64,000 bases of DNA from Allobrachymonas denitrificans DSM 15123 (GCF_900110225.1 NZ_FOCW01000001.1:1116001-1180000); one strand, 5' to 3'; positions 45,595-55,744 are shown, numbered from the stretch's first letter. Translations and numbers: made by a program. Notes: a model not told the origin generated them from the letters alone.

Positions 45595-46626
45595 TCAATG
45601 CTGCATGGCCTCAAGCTCCATCAGCAGGTTGGAGCGGCAGATATCCGCCACGAAGTAGGCCACCTGGGCCTGGGCGGGCAGTCGTTCAGTGCAGATCCTG
45701 CGTACCTGTTCCAGATCACGCGCATGGCGCACGTAGACCTTGTACAGCGTGAGCTGTTGCAGGCTGGATCCTGCATTGCCGGCTACCAGGGCAATGTTGT
45801 CGATGGCTGCGTGTGTTTGTGCGACGACATTGCCGATGTGCACGGTCTGGTGACCGATGATGCTGGCCGTACCGGAAATGAACAGTGGCTGGCTGCCGGG
45901 CAGGCGCGCCGTACTGGCGCGGGCAAAGCAGGGGGGACGCGGGCCATGGTCGGCCGGGTAGCGGTAGGCTGCCACCTGGCGCGGGTTTTCCACATGCGTG
46001 CCGGGATTGCGTCCCGCCAGGAAATACAGGCGGATGCTGTCCCCGTCACAGCCAATGCCGGTAGCGGCAGGCATGTGGCGCGTGGCCCAGGGCATTTGCA
46101 CCAGTCCCTGGTCGTAGGCGTCGGCAAAGGCCTCGGCACGGCCGAAGTTGAAATCGCGGTACATCTCCAGCCCCTCGCTGTTGGGCTGGTTGATGCGCGG
46201 AATGTAGTTCCAGATGCGCCAGAGGTGCGGGAATCCGCTGGCCTGCAGGAGGTTGAACAGTTCCAGATAGGCTGCAGCGACTGCAGGAGCGCATGCCCCC
46301 TTGGCCGGAACGGGAATGGCGGTGCAGCCCCAGAGGACCTCGGTGTTGTGACGGCAGGCGTAGTTGCCGTACTGCAGCGCCTGGACCGGGGCCTGGCTCA
46401 GCCAGGTTTCGTGCCACTCGGTTCCGGGGGTGTCGCTGGCCATGGGGATCGCGAAATGGCCGGCAGTGTCGCCTGTCTTTCCTGATCCATAGATCGCATT
46501 TCCTAGTATGAAACCCTGATCGGGATCATATGAAGCATCTGCTGAGCAGATGTCAGCATGCCTCGACAAGTTCTTCCTGATCAGGCGGCAGGTGAGCAAC
46601 GGCGTCCGGCAGTGCAAATCCTTCAT
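45595..46626 (-). CDS. Chorismatase / XanB2-FkbO family protein
   Basis: A member of the family often labelled pteridine-dependent deoxygenase-like. It includes the chorismatases FkbO, Hyg5 and Xanthomonas XanB2, which cleave chorismate to a dihydroxycyclohexadiene or to 3-/4-hydroxybenzoate plus pyruvate. The 343-residue product has the signature middle part (ACRHNTEVLWGCTAIPVP, LWRIWNYIPRINQP, MYRDFNFGRAEAF). The RidA-like C-terminal half contains LFISGTASIIGHQTVHIGN and VAQTHAAIDNI. ATG 46626 lies 4 nt after the upstream reductase stop, with GGAG in the reductase's last codons. Product specificity cannot be told by eye. Confidence 0.85.
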   Translation of the reverse strand: MKDLHCRTPLLTCRLIRKNLSRHADICSADASYDPDQGFILGNAIYGSGKTGDTAGHFAIPMASDTPGTEWHETWLSQAPVQALQYGNYACRHNTEVLWGCTAIPVPAKGACAPAVAAAYLELFNLLQASGFPHLWRIWNYIPRINQPNSEGLEMYRDFNFGRAEAFADAYDQGLVQMPWATRHMPAATGIGCDGDSIRLYFLAGRNPGTHVENPRQVAAYRYPADHGPRPPCFARASTARLPGSQPLFISGTASIIGHQTVHIGNVVAQTHAAIDNIALVAGNAGSSLQQLTLYKVYVRHARDLEQVRRICTERLPAQAQVAYFVADICRSNLLMELEAMQH

Positions 46627-46630
46627 CGGC

Positions 46631-47524
46631 TTACTCCAGACCATTGCGGTTGGCCAGTTCGCGGAACAGGCCGGAGTGATCCAGCTCCGAGAGCCCATGA
46701 GAGATGGCTTGCGCATAAAGCTGCTCCACCAGCGTGGCAATCGGCAGTGTGCATTCCAGTTCGGCGGCGGTGGCCATGGCGTTGCGCATGTCCTTGAGCT
46801 GCACGTCCATGCGGGCGCGCTTGGCGAAATCGCGTTGAACCATGCGTTCACCGTGCAGGGTCAGGATACGGCTGTCGGCAAAGCCGCCCATCAGCGCCTC
46901 GCGCACCTTGCCCATGTCTGCGCCGCCCTTGGCGCACAGGATCAGGGCCTCGGCCACGGCACCGATGGTGGTGCCGACGATCATCTGGTTGGCCACTTTG
47001 GCAAGTTGTCCGCTGCCGGCAGGGCCCACATGCGTGGCTCGGCCGAGCGGGGCAAACACGGGCAGGGCAGCAGCGAAATCGGCCGCGCTGCCTCCTGCCA
47101 TGATGGAAAGCGTTCCCTGTTCGGCGCCCACGGTGCCGCCGGAAACTGGTGCATCCAGAGCGCGAAGACCCTGTGCTTCCAGCTGCTCCGCGTGTGTACG
47201 CGCCTCGGATGGCGCAATGCTGGCCATGTCGATCCACAGTGCGCCGGGGCGCATGGCTGCCGCCACGCCCTGATCGAACAGCACCTCATGCACCACGGAG
47301 CCGTTTTCGAGCATGCTGATGACCCTATCGGCCTGTGCAGCGGCTTCGGCGGCCGTGGGGTGGCAGATGGCACCGTATTGCTGCAAGCCTTCCGCCTTGC
47401 TGGCGGTGCGGTTCCAGACGTGGACGGTAAAGCCTGCCTCGCACAGGCGACGAGCCATGGGAAAACCCATGGCGCCAGTGCCCAGCAAGGCAAGCACGGG
47501 GCGTTCGGAAAGAGAATCGGTCAT
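46631..47524 (-). CDS. NAD(P)-dependent beta-hydroxyacid dehydrogenase (GlxR/GarR-like)
   Basis: A 297-residue member of the family that includes tartronate-semialdehyde reductase and 3-hydroxyisobutyrate dehydrogenase. The Rossmann motif LLGTGAMGFPMA is at 13-24, the substrate loop LDAPVSGGTVGAEQGTL at 123-139, and the catalytic Lys176 lies in GSGQLAKVANQ. Specificity between the two activities is uncertain. The start is ATG 47524. The upstream extension lacks Rossmann-family character. It is immediately upstream of the chorismatase gene and translationally coupled to it. Confidence 0.88.
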   Translation of the reverse strand: MTDSLSERPVLALLGTGAMGFPMARRLCEAGFTVHVWNRTASKAEGLQQYGAICHPTAAEAAAQADRVISMLENGSVVHEVLFDQGVAAAMRPGALWIDMASIAPSEARTHAEQLEAQGLRALDAPVSGGTVGAEQGTLSIMAGGSAADFAAALPVFAPLGRATHVGPAGSGQLAKVANQMIVGTTIGAVAEALILCAKGGADMGKVREALMGGFADSRILTLHGERMVQRDFAKRARMDVQLKDMRNAMATAAELECTLPIATLVEQLYAQAISHGLSELDHSGLFRELANRNGLE

Positions 47525-47667
47525 CAATGGAAATCCGGGCGTCGCGCCGGGCGACGAATGCGGCAATCATAGCGGCAGCCAGCGATGCGGACGAAGCCGG
47601 ATCGCAACGCTTTGCATCCAGCGGGCAAGCCGGGCCTTGCTTCAACAAGGCCGGCGCTCCAGATGGC

Positions 47668-49074
47668 TCAGGGCTCCACCCGCTTCAGATCAAGCGCCTT
47701 TTGCAACTGGCGGAATTCTTCGGACTGCGTTAGCAGCTCGGCCCCTACACGCTTGAGCTTTTCCACGGTCGGGCCGGGCAGGTAGAGCGTGGTGGGGACG
47801 TTGAGCATCTCTTTGCGCAGGGCAGGGTCGGCCACATCCTTCAGCGCCAGGCTGATGTAGTACATGGCGATGGGCTCGCCACCTTCCAGACGAACGCGTC
47901 GCTCTTCGTCCTTGCGCCAGTTGTCGGCCATGCGGCGGAACTGGCGCACGCTTTCTTCCGAATTGCGGTCGATCGGGATGTCGACCAGGGCCTGCATGAC
48001 GGAGCGGGTGCTGGGCACGTCGGCCGTCTGGTCGATGGCCGTGTCGATGCGGTTCTGCGCATTGATGTTGATCACCACGATCTTGCGCGTCTTGCGCTGC
48101 GTGAACTGGTCGTAGAGCTGCTGACTGCTGTAGAGCTGGGTCATTTCCAGCAGGCTGCCCATGCCCAGGTTGTCCACCAGGCCGCCATCCAGCAGGTGGA
48201 TGTAAGGGCGCTTGGACCGGTCGCCGTAACTCAGCACGCTGTCCAGCAACTCGCGCCGGGTGGCAGTCTGCAGGGCGTTGGGATCGGAGTGGAACACGGC
48301 GCGCTCCATGTCCTCCGGGATGGCGTAGCCGCAATGTCCGCCGTTGTTGTTGAGCGTGAGCGGCGCAAACACCAGGGGCACGGCGCTGGAAGCCGCCACC
48401 GCCCGTGCAATCGGCAACTTCGACAGATCGAGACACAGGGCGTCGAACACTTCCTGTGTGAAATCCAGCCGGGTTCCTGCCGTCATGTCGGTGCTGGCAA
48501 TAACGGTGAACGGCCCCTTGCGCTTGCGCGCGAGATCGTCAAACGTGGCATGGCGGAACAGGGTCTGGTTGAGCTGCTCTTCCAGCAGGTCACCGCGGCC
48601 GAACTGGGGCGAGGTCAGGCGCGACCAGTTGGCCACGGCAAACACCTTGCGCTTGAGGTTGTCCTGCAGGTTCTGCTTCAGGAAATCACGCTCGAAGTTG
48701 TCGAAGATGTCTTCGCCATGCAGGGCGTGGTACGCAGAGAGCATGGAGCCGCCCGAAACGCCGAATGTCATGTCGATCTGGTCAAACAGGCTCAGGGGCT
48801 TGCCATTCCAGTCGAAACGCTGGCGGTTCAACTCCTCCAGCACGCCATAGCCCAGGGCAGCGGCGCGCGAACCGCCGCCCGAGAACATCACCACCATGAA
48901 CACATCATCCGCGTTGCCGGGCAGTTTCTGTTGCGAAATGGCCTGGCGGGGGCGGTAGCCCTCATCGGGCGAGATGCGGTCGATGGTGGCTAGCGGCTGG
49001 TATTGCACGGAGGCGCAGGCCTGCAGCAGCAGGACCAGCAGCAGGGAGGCGAGCAGCTTGAAGGAAGAGGGCAT
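47668..49074 (-). CDS. Patatin-like phospholipase lipoprotein
   Basis: A 468-residue lipoprotein with signal peptide and lipobox LLLQAC (Cys20). A patatin domain follows: the oxyanion motif FSGGGSRAAA (64-73), the nucleophile elbow FGVSGGS with Ser107, and the catalytic Asp in LLDGGLVDNLG (about 296). It probably hydrolyses phospholipid or lipid acyl esters at the envelope. The C-terminal 150 residues are helical and charged with no recognised domain. The N-terminus suggests outer-membrane sorting, which cannot be proved here. It is followed downstream on the same strand by the reductase gene after 143 nt. Confidence 0.9.
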   Translation of the reverse strand: MPSSFKLLASLLLVLLLQACASVQYQPLATIDRISPDEGYRPRQAISQQKLPGNADDVFMVVMFSGGGSRAAALGYGVLEELNRQRFDWNGKPLSLFDQIDMTFGVSGGSMLSAYHALHGEDIFDNFERDFLKQNLQDNLKRKVFAVANWSRLTSPQFGRGDLLEEQLNQTLFRHATFDDLARKRKGPFTVIASTDMTAGTRLDFTQEVFDALCLDLSKLPIARAVAASSAVPLVFAPLTLNNNGGHCGYAIPEDMERAVFHSDPNALQTATRRELLDSVLSYGDRSKRPYIHLLDGGLVDNLGMGSLLEMTQLYSSQQLYDQFTQRKTRKIVVININAQNRIDTAIDQTADVPSTRSVMQALVDIPIDRNSEESVRQFRRMADNWRKDEERRVRLEGGEPIAMYYISLALKDVADPALRKEMLNVPTTLYLPGPTVEKLKRVGAELLTQSEEFRQLQKALDLKRVEP

Positions 49075-49085
49075 GGGCAGAGGTG

Positions 49086-50063
49086 TTACATCAGCAGGTG
49101 TTCGGCATTATTGTCACCGCCCAGGATGACGTAATTGACCTTGCGGATGTCCATCAGTGCGCGACCGCCGGAATAACTGATGGAACTTTGCAGATCCTGT
49201 TGCATTTCCAGCAGCGTGTCGGCCAGCTTGCCCTTGATCGGTTCGAGAATGCGCTTGCCCTCCACATGGCGGTATTCGCCCTTGTTGAAGTCGCTGGCCG
49301 AGCCGTAGTATTCCTTGAACAGTTCGCCATCCACTTCCACCGTGCGACCGGGCGATTCTTCATGCCCGGCAAACAGGGCACCTACCATCACCATGGTGGC
49401 GCCGAAGCGGATCGACTTGGCAATGTCGCCATGGCTGCGGATGCCGCCATCGGCAATCAGCGGCTTGGTGGCCACGCGGGCGCACCACTTGACGGCGCTG
49501 AGCTGCCAGCCACCCGTGCCAAAGCCCGTCTTGAGCTTGGTGATGCACACCTTGCCCGGACCGATGCCGACCTTGGTGGCATCCGCGCCCCAGTTTTCCA
49601 CGTCGATCACCGCTTCGGGGGTGCCGACGTTGCCGGCGATCACGAAGCTCTGCGGCAGCTTGTCCTTGATGTGCCAGATCATGTGCTTGACCGAATCGGC
49701 GTGGCCATGGGCGATGTCGATGGTGATGTAGTCGGGCACCAGGCCTTGGGCGGCGAGGGCATCCACGGTGGCGCGGTCCTGCTCCTTGATGCCCAGCGAA
49801 ATGCTGGCATACAGCCCCAGCTCGTGCATGCGGCGCACGAAGGCGACCGTGTCCAGATCGAAGCGGTGCATCACGTAGAAGTAGTCGTTCTGCGCCAGCC
49901 AGATGCACAGTGGCTCGTCCACCACCGTCTTCATGTTGGCGGGCACGGCAGGCAGCTTGAAGGAGCGCGGGCCGAACTGCACGCTGGTGTCGCATTCGCT
50001 GCGGCTTTCCACCCGGCATTTGCGCGGCAGCAGCAGTACGTGGTCGTAATCGAAGATTTCCAT
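49086..50063 (-). CDS. guaC: GMP reductase
   Basis: GuaC deaminates GMP to IMP with NADPH, returning guanine nucleotides to the branch point. The 325-residue product is about the length of the shorter bacterial GuaC type and lacks the CBS pair found in GuaB. It carries [13 protein letters not shown] at the start, the catalytic loop [18 protein letters not shown] with Cys173, and [13 protein letters not shown]. An IMPDH function is unlikely because guaB is present and the flap region is short. GGAA lies just upstream of ATG 50063. The leader contains a terminator-like hairpin (50153-50183). Confidence 0.9.
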   Translation of the reverse strand: MEIFDYDHVLLLPRKCRVESRSECDTSVQFGPRSFKLPAVPANMKTVVDEPLCIWLAQNDYFYVMHRFDLDTVAFVRRMHELGLYASISLGIKEQDRATVDALAAQGLVPDYITIDIAHGHADSVKHMIWHIKDKLPQSFVIAGNVGTPEAVIDVENWGADATKVGIGPGKVCITKLKTGFGTGGWQLSAVKWCARVATKPLIADGGIRSHGDIAKSIRFGATMVMVGALFAGHEESPGRTVEVDGELFKEYYGSASDFNKGEYRHVEGKRILEPIKGKLADTLLEMQQDLQSSISYSGGRALMDIRKVNYVILGGDNNAEHLLM

Positions 50064-50152
50064 GAGGTTCCAAGTCCTTTGTATGCGAAATGACAAAAAG
50101 AAAGGCACTTGGATTGCACCGCGGTCCCCAGCCATGCCCGTGAAGCAGGCAC

Positions 50153-50183
50153 AAAAAACCGGGCGCAAATACTTGGGCCCGGT
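50153..50183 (-). terminator. Terminator-like hairpin in the guaC leader (possible attenuator)
   Basis: On the minus strand ACCGGGC pairs with GCCCGGT (7 bp), with a 12-nt loop that can form three more pairs, and is followed by a run of T residues (50158-50153). It lies 90 nt before the guaC ATG. No minus-strand gene exists upstream in the 62-nt gap to uvrD, so it either attenuates guaC or stops antisense transcription from uvrD. Confidence 0.6.
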
Positions 50184-50245
50184 AGTTGATTCTAGCCTTG
50201 ATCCGCGCATCGTGCATGGGGCATTCAGGTTTCTACAATAGCGCC

Positions 50246-52654
50246 ATGTCTTCCATTTTTGACGATGATTTTTTTGCGCCCACCGACCCCATGGCGAATG
50301 TCGGCGATACGCTGCTGCACGGCCTGAATGACGAGCAGATGCGGGCCGTGACGCTGCCCGACGAACACGCCCTGATCCTGGCCGGAGCAGGCTCGGGCAA
50401 GACGCGCGTACTGACCACGCGCATTGCATGGCTATTGCAGCAGCAGCGCGTGTCGCCCGGCGGCATCATGGCCGTGACCTTTACCAACAAGGCCGCCAAG
50501 GAAATGACAGCGCGCCTGTCGGCCATGCTGCCCATCAACGTGCGCGGCATGTGGATCGGGACCTTCCACGGCCTGTGCAACCGCTTTCTGCGCGCGCACT
50601 ACAAGGTGGCGAATCTGCCCCAGGGCTTCCAGATCCTCGACACGCAGGACCAGCTCTCTGCCATCAAGCGCCTGTACAAGCAGTTCAACATCAATGACGA
50701 CCAGTTTCCGGCCAAGCAGATGCAGTGGTTCATCGGCGGTTGCAAGGAGGAGGGCCAGCGTCCCGGCGATGTGCCGGTGCGCGATGCCGAGAGCCGCAAG
50801 AAAGTCGATATCTACCAGCTGTACGAGGAGCAGTGCCAGCGCGAGGGCGTGGTGGACTTCGGCGAGCTGATGCTGCGCAGCTACGAGATCCTGCGCGACC
50901 ATCCGCTGGTGCGCCAGCATTACCAGCGCCGCTTCCGCCACATTCTGGTGGACGAGTTCCAGGATACCAACCGCCTGCAGTACCTCTGGCTCAAGCAGTT
51001 TGTGCCCGAAGTGGGTGACGCGGTGCCCCGCAATGCCATCTTTGCCGTGGGCGACGATGACCAGAGCATCTACGCCTTCCGCGGTGCTCGCGTGGGCAAC
51101 ATGAACGACTTCGTCACCGAACTGAAGGTGCAGCACCAGATCAAGCTGGAGCAGAACTACCGCAGTTACAGCAACATCCTCGACAGTGCGAACGCGCTGA
51201 TCAGCCACAACACGCGCCGTCTCGGCAAGAACCTGCGCACCGATCAGGGCTCTGGCGAACCGGTGCGGGTGGTGGAGCTGCCCGGTGATCTGGCCGAAGC
51301 GCAGTGGATCGTGGACGAGATCAAACAGCTGGTGCGCGACGGCAGCGCGCGCAAGGAAATTGCCATTCTCTACCGCAGCAACGCGCAGAGCCGGGTGATC
51401 GAATCCACGCTGTTCAACCACGCGATTCCCTATCGCGTCTATGGGGGTCTGCGCTTCTTCGAACGGGCGGAGATCAAGCACGCGCTGGCCTATCTGCGCC
51501 TGCTGGACAACCCGCGTGACGACACCTCCTTTCTGCGTGTGGTCAACTTCCCGCCGCGCGGCATCGGCGCGCGCACGCTGGAGCAGTTGCAGGATGCCGC
51601 ACGCAGTGGCAACACCGCCCTGGTGGATGCCGTGCAGCAGGTGCCGGGCAAGGCCGGGGCCAATCTGGCCTCGTTCGTTGCGAAGATCGACGCCATGCGC
51701 GAACAGGCGGACCAGATCACGCTGAAGGAAATCGTCGAACTGGTGCTGGACAACAGCGGCCTGCTGGAACATTACCGCAACGAGCGCGACGGCGCCGACC
51801 GCGTGGAAAACCTGCAGGAACTGGTGAACGCCGCCGAGAGCTTCGTCAGCCTGGAAGGTTTCGGCAAGGAGAGCGCCGGCATGCACCAGCTCGACACCAG
51901 CGCCGCACCGGCCTGGCCGGGCGAGAGTGATGCTGCCGCCCAGGACGCAGCCAATTCCGCCAGCGCGGCCGAAGTGTTGCCTGATGGCGAAACCCTTTCG
52001 CCCCTGGCCGCCTTTCTGACACACGCTGCACTGGAAGCGGGCGACAACCAGGCGCAGGCCGGCCAGGATGCCGTGCAGCTCATGACGGTGCATGCGGCCA
52101 AGGGTCTGGAGTTCAACAACGTGTTCATCAGCGGGCTGGAAGAGGGCCTCTTTCCGCACGAGAATTCGCTCAACGACTATGACGGTCTGGAGGAAGAGCG
52201 CCGCCTGATGTACGTGGCCATTACCCGCGCGCGCCAGCGCCTGTACCTGAGCCATGCGCAGACGCGCCTGCTGCATGGCCAGACGCGCTACAACATCCGG
52301 AGCCGCTTCTTCGACGAGTTGCCCGAGGAGTGCCTGAAGTGGATCACGCCAAAGCGCGCCGGTTTTGCCGACGCCATGCCGGGCTACGAAGGCCGCTGGG
52401 GTGGCAACCAGGGTGACAGCTGGAACCGCGACGTGCGCCAGGCCGTGGGGCAGGGCAGCGCCGAGGTGGTGCGCAAGAGCGAACCCGGCCATGGTCTGAA
52501 GAAGGGCATGCGCGTATTCCACACCAAGTTCGGCGAAGGCACGGTGCAGATGCTGGAAGGCAGCGGCGCCGACGCCAAGGCGCAGATCAACTTCAGCCGC
52601 CATGGTGTGAAGTGGCTGGCCTTGAGCGTGGCCAAACTAACGCCGATTGATTGA
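50246..52654 (+). CDS. uvrD: ATP-dependent DNA helicase, UvrD/Rep family
   Basis: A superfamily 1A 3'-5' helicase used in nucleotide-excision and mismatch repair. The 802-residue protein has motif [10 protein letters not shown], Ia [56 protein letters not shown] and [11 protein letters not shown], and [18 protein letters not shown]. The C-terminal Tudor-like segment [13 protein letters not shown], characteristic of UvrD/PcrA rather than Rep, is present. An acidic, Ala-rich insertion lies at about 540-590. The start is ATG 50246; the extra upstream codons are non-coding in character. It is divergent from guaC. No LexA-type site is seen. Confidence 0.95.
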   Translation: MSSIFDDDFFAPTDPMANVGDTLLHGLNDEQMRAVTLPDEHALILAGAGSGKTRVLTTRIAWLLQQQRVSPGGIMAVTFTNKAAKEMTARLSAMLPINVRGMWIGTFHGLCNRFLRAHYKVANLPQGFQILDTQDQLSAIKRLYKQFNINDDQFPAKQMQWFIGGCKEEGQRPGDVPVRDAESRKKVDIYQLYEEQCQREGVVDFGELMLRSYEILRDHPLVRQHYQRRFRHILVDEFQDTNRLQYLWLKQFVPEVGDAVPRNAIFAVGDDDQSIYAFRGARVGNMNDFVTELKVQHQIKLEQNYRSYSNILDSANALISHNTRRLGKNLRTDQGSGEPVRVVELPGDLAEAQWIVDEIKQLVRDGSARKEIAILYRSNAQSRVIESTLFNHAIPYRVYGGLRFFERAEIKHALAYLRLLDNPRDDTSFLRVVNFPPRGIGARTLEQLQDAARSGNTALVDAVQQVPGKAGANLASFVAKIDAMREQADQITLKEIVELVLDNSGLLEHYRNERDGADRVENLQELVNAAESFVSLEGFGKESAGMHQLDTSAAPAWPGESDAAAQDAANSASAAEVLPDGETLSPLAAFLTHAALEAGDNQAQAGQDAVQLMTVHAAKGLEFNNVFISGLEEGLFPHENSLNDYDGLEEERRLMYVAITRARQRLYLSHAQTRLLHGQTRYNIRSRFFDELPEECLKWITPKRAGFADAMPGYEGRWGGNQGDSWNRDVRQAVGQGSAEVVRKSEPGHGLKKGMRVFHTKFGEGTVQMLEGSGADAKAQINFSRHGVKWLALSVAKLTPID

Positions 52655-52731
52655 CATGACACCGTGCGTCGCCCTGTGTTGCCATGCACAATAGGCGGGT
52701 GCACGAACCTGATTGAGAGGAGAACCTCCCC

Positions 52732-53328
52732 ATGCGAGCCTTGTCCCGCACCCTGCAATTGACGATGATGCTGGCCGGCGCTGCCTGGCTGACCGGCTGT
52801 GCCACCGTGTCGCTGGACAGCCCGAGCTGGCCGCCGGTGGATGGTCGCCGCACCGCTCCGGTGGAAAGCCGCAGCACCACGCCTGTGCCCGTGCCACCTC
52901 CGCCCTCTGTGCAGGATCAGCTGGAAGATGCGGGTGTCGTCGTCACTCCCGTTCAGGATGCTTCCCTGCCCCGCGTGCCAGTGTCGCCAGAGGAGCCTGC
53001 CGCCCCCGCGCAGGACCAGTCCTGGGTTGGGCACTACGACGGCATGCTGCCCTGTGGGGACTGCGAAGGCATCCGCACGCTGCTGTCGCTGTACGAGAAC
53101 CACACCTACATCCTGAGCATGAAGCGCGAAGGCAGCAACAGCCTGCCCAGCATCATGCGCGGCAGCTTCAGCTGGAATGCGGATCACACCGTCGTGCAAC
53201 TGGACCAGAATGCCCAAAACCGCCGCTATCAGGTGCTTTCGGGTTCGGCGCGCCTGCTCAACAAGGACGGCAGCCTGATCACCGGCGTGCTGGCCGACCG
53301 CTACATCCTGAAGCAGCGACAGGACTGA
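52732..53328 (+). CDS. NlpE-like envelope lipoprotein
   Basis: A 198-residue lipoprotein. Lipobox LTGC (Cys about 23) is followed by a Pro-rich linker of about 75 residues and then an NlpE N-terminal-like domain starting VGHYDGMLPCGDCEGIRTLL. The CxxC resembles the motif seen in E. coli NlpE, an outer-membrane sensor for Cpx surface stress and copper resistance. E. coli NlpE has a further C-terminal OB domain that is absent here. GAGAGGAGAA before the ATG is a strong ribosome-binding site. Confidence 0.87.
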   Translation: MRALSRTLQLTMMLAGAAWLTGCATVSLDSPSWPPVDGRRTAPVESRSTTPVPVPPPPSVQDQLEDAGVVVTPVQDASLPRVPVSPEEPAAPAQDQSWVGHYDGMLPCGDCEGIRTLLSLYENHTYILSMKREGSNSLPSIMRGSFSWNADHTVVQLDQNAQNRRYQVLSGSARLLNKDGSLITGVLADRYILKQRQD

Positions 53329-53380
53329 GTCGTCGCCTGTCCGGGCCGGTGGCTCGTCACACGCGCATCGAAGGCTCTCC

Positions 53381-54499
53381 ATGGATCAGATTGATTGCGT
53401 AGTCATTGGCGCAGGCGTCATTGGCCTCGCCGTCGCTCGCGCGCTTGCCCAGGCAGGGCGCGAGGTGGTGGTGCTCGAGCGTGAAAAAGCCATCGGGCAG
53501 GGCGTCAGCTCACGCAACAGCGAAGTCATCCATGCCGGCCTGTACTACGAGCCCGGCTCCCTCAAGGCGCGTCTGTGTGTGCGCGGCAAGGAACTGCTGT
53601 ACGCCTTCTGCCAAAGCCATGGCGTTGCCCATCTGGTCTGTGGCAAGCTGCTGGTGGCGACTGCGCCCGAGCAGCACACCGCCCTTGAGAACATCCAGCG
53701 CACGGCGCAGGCCAACGATGTCCCCGTCGAATGGCTGGAGGCCGATGCGGCCATGGCTCTGGAACCGGCCTTGCACTGCACCGCGGCCCTGCATTCGCCG
53801 ACTACCGGCATCATCGATACCCATGAACTGATGCTGGCACTGCAAGGCGATCTGGAACGCGCGGGCGGTGCCATTGCATTTGGCGCGCGGGTGACCGGGG
53901 CAAAGCTGGATCCTTCCGGACAGGGCCTGCACCGGATCGCTCTGGAGGATGGTGCCGTGCTCGGAGCGCGCTGGCTGGTGAATGCGGCATCCTTGCATGC
54001 CTGCGCACTGGCCCGAAATTTCTCGGGGCTGGAGTCAGGATACGTGCCGCAGGAATACTTTGCCAAGGGCAGCTATTTTGCGCTGGCGGGACGCAGCCCG
54101 TTTTCCCGGCTGATCTATCCCGCGCCTTCTGGGGCTTGGCTTGGGGTGCACCTCACCCTCGATCTGGGCGGTCAGGCGCGCTTCGGTCCCGATCACGAGT
54201 GGCTGCAAGAGACAGACCCTGACGCGATCCGTTATGCCGTCGATGCACAACGGGGTGAGGCCTTTTATGCCTCGGTGCGCAGATATTGGCCCGGCTTGCC
54301 GGATCATGCGCTCCAGCCCGCCTACAGCGGCGTGCGTCCCAAGATTCACTCGCCCGGAACGCCTGCGCCGGACTTCCGCATCGATGGCCCGCAGCAGCAC
54401 GGCGTGCCGGGGCTGGTGAACCTGTTCGGCATCGAATCACCGGGCTTGACCAGCAGCCTGGCGATAGGAGAGCAGGTGCTTGCGAAGCTGGTCGAGTGA
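53381..54499 (+). CDS. FAD-dependent oxidoreductase, L-2-hydroxyglutarate oxidase-like
   Basis: A DAO-family flavoprotein of 372 residues with the FAD motif CVVIGAGVIGLAVARALAQ (6-24) and LEREKAIGQGVSSRNSEVIHAGLYY in pieces (32-56). This is characteristic of the LhgO/YgaF group that oxidises L-2-hydroxyglutarate. The C-terminal GIESPGLTSSLAIG motif is conserved in the group. No membrane segment is visible. Substrate assignment is by similarity only. It begins 52 nt after the NlpE-like gene and is convergent with pyrD. Confidence 0.85.
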   Translation: MDQIDCVVIGAGVIGLAVARALAQAGREVVVLEREKAIGQGVSSRNSEVIHAGLYYEPGSLKARLCVRGKELLYAFCQSHGVAHLVCGKLLVATAPEQHTALENIQRTAQANDVPVEWLEADAAMALEPALHCTAALHSPTTGIIDTHELMLALQGDLERAGGAIAFGARVTGAKLDPSGQGLHRIALEDGAVLGARWLVNAASLHACALARNFSGLESGYVPQEYFAKGSYFALAGRSPFSRLIYPAPSGAWLGVHLTLDLGGQARFGPDHEWLQETDPDAIRYAVDAQRGEAFYASVRRYWPGLPDHALQPAYSGVRPKIHSPGTPAPDFRIDGPQQHGVPGLVNLFGIESPGLTSSLAIGEQVLAKLVE

Positions 54500-54625
54500 T
54501 TTTTTGAACCGAACCTGAAGCGCACGATCTTGCTGTCGGAGCCCACTCTACCCGTCGCGCCTTCTCAATCAGCCACAAGCCCGGTCACGCAACCCTCAGC
54601 GCGGACAGATATTAATAGCTCCGGC

Positions 54626-55687
54626 TCAACGCTTCAGCGCCAGCGCAGCTTCGTGCACCAGCGCCGGCCCCCGATAGATCAGCCCGGTAAAGATCTGCAC
54701 CAGATCAGCGCCGGCCGCCAGCTTGCTGCGGGCGTCTTCACCACTCAGCACGCCGCCCACGCCGATAATCGGAAAGTCCTTGCCCAGCGCAGCACGCAAC
54801 TGGCGGATGACGTGGTTGCTTTTCTCCAGCACGGGTGCGCCGCTGAGCCCGCCGGTTTCTTCGGCGTGGGGCATGCCCTGCACGGCTTCGCGGCAGATGG
54901 TGGTATTGGTCGCAATCACCCCCAGCTTGCCGGCGTGGCTGCCGTCGGCGTTGCAGCCATAGCGGCGCAGCGTGGTGGCAATCAGGTCAATCTGGTCCTG
55001 CTCCAGGTCCGGAGCGATCTTGATGAACAGCGGCTTGTCCTTGCCATGCTGTTGCGCAAGCGCCGCGCGGCGCTGCATCAGCGTATCGAGCAGGGCATCC
55101 AGCGCTTCGTCGCTTTGCAGCGCGCGCAGGTTCTTGGTGTTGGGGCTGCTGATGTTTACCGTCACATAGTCCGCCCACGGATAGACGCCATCCAGGCAGG
55201 TCAGGTAGTCATCCGCCGCCTGCTCGATCGGCGTGCTGGCATTCTTGCCGATGTTCAGACCCAGCAGGCTGCGGCTGTTGGCGGGGCGGGTACGCTGCAC
55301 ATTGCGCACAAAGGCATCCAGACCCTCGTTGTTGAAGCCGAGACGGTTGATCAGCGCATTGGCCTTGGGCAGGCGGAAAATACGCGGCTTGGGGTTGCCC
55401 GGCTGACCCTTGGGCGTAACTGTTCCGACCTCGATCGAACCGAAGCCCATGGCTTCCCACGCTGCGATGCAGCGCGCGTTCTTGTCCAGACCGGCGGCCA
55501 GGCCGACGCGGTTGGGAAAGCGCAGACCGCACAGCGTTACCGGATCGTCCACGAAGGGCTGTGTGTAAGCGCGGCGCAGCAGCGAGTGCTGGGTTTTGGC
55601 CAGCATGTCGATGGTGGTTTCGTGGGCGGTTTCTGCATCCAGACGGAACAGGACGGAGCGGGACAGGGAGTAGGGGATCAGGGACAT
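54626..55687 (-). CDS. pyrD: Dihydroorotate dehydrogenase (quinone), class 2
   Basis: PyrD class 2 oxidises dihydroorotate to orotate on the inner membrane, with quinone as acceptor. The 353-residue product starts [19 protein letters not shown], whose amphipathic N-terminal helix is the class 2 membrane anchor. It contains [13 protein letters not shown] near 60, [20 protein letters not shown] near 85, [11 protein letters not shown] near 170 and [12 protein letters not shown] near 300. The catalytic Ser of class 2 lies in NISSPNT. The start is ATG 55687; the longer frame upstream is not used. It is divergent from rpiA. Confidence 0.95.
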   Translation of the reverse strand: MSLIPYSLSRSVLFRLDAETAHETTIDMLAKTQHSLLRRAYTQPFVDDPVTLCGLRFPNRVGLAAGLDKNARCIAAWEAMGFGSIEVGTVTPKGQPGNPKPRIFRLPKANALINRLGFNNEGLDAFVRNVQRTRPANSRSLLGLNIGKNASTPIEQAADDYLTCLDGVYPWADYVTVNISSPNTKNLRALQSDEALDALLDTLMQRRAALAQQHGKDKPLFIKIAPDLEQDQIDLIATTLRRYGCNADGSHAGKLGVIATNTTICREAVQGMPHAEETGGLSGAPVLEKSNHVIRQLRAALGKDFPIIGVGGVLSGEDARSKLAAGADLVQIFTGLIYRGPALVHEAALALKR

Positions 55688-55728
55688 GTTGCTGTGTTCT
55701 AGTTGTTGGTGTGCCGGTTGCAGCAGGC

Positions 55729-55744
55729 ACAATATGCCTATTGT
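55729..55744. promoter_or_regulatory. Dyad ACAATA-TGCC-TATTGT between pyrD and rpiA
   Basis: A perfect 6-bp inverted repeat with 4-nt spacer lies in the 85-nt divergent gap, 28 nt before the rpiA ATG. Both arms resemble -10 hexamers. It may be an operator or part of overlapping promoters. Confidence 0.35.

Noticed and set aside
49086-50063. Second IMP dehydrogenase instead of GMP reductase
   Set aside because: No CBS domains and a length of about 325 residues fit GuaC. guaB with CBS domains is present separately.
50198-50239. TTGATC ... TACAAT as a promoter for uvrD
   Set aside because: Spacer would be about 30 nt, and the -10-like hexamer is only 6 nt from the ATG.
50432-52603. Minus-strand 723-codon open frame opposite uvrD
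   Set aside because: Antisense of a helicase with every SF1 motif intact; no coding signature.
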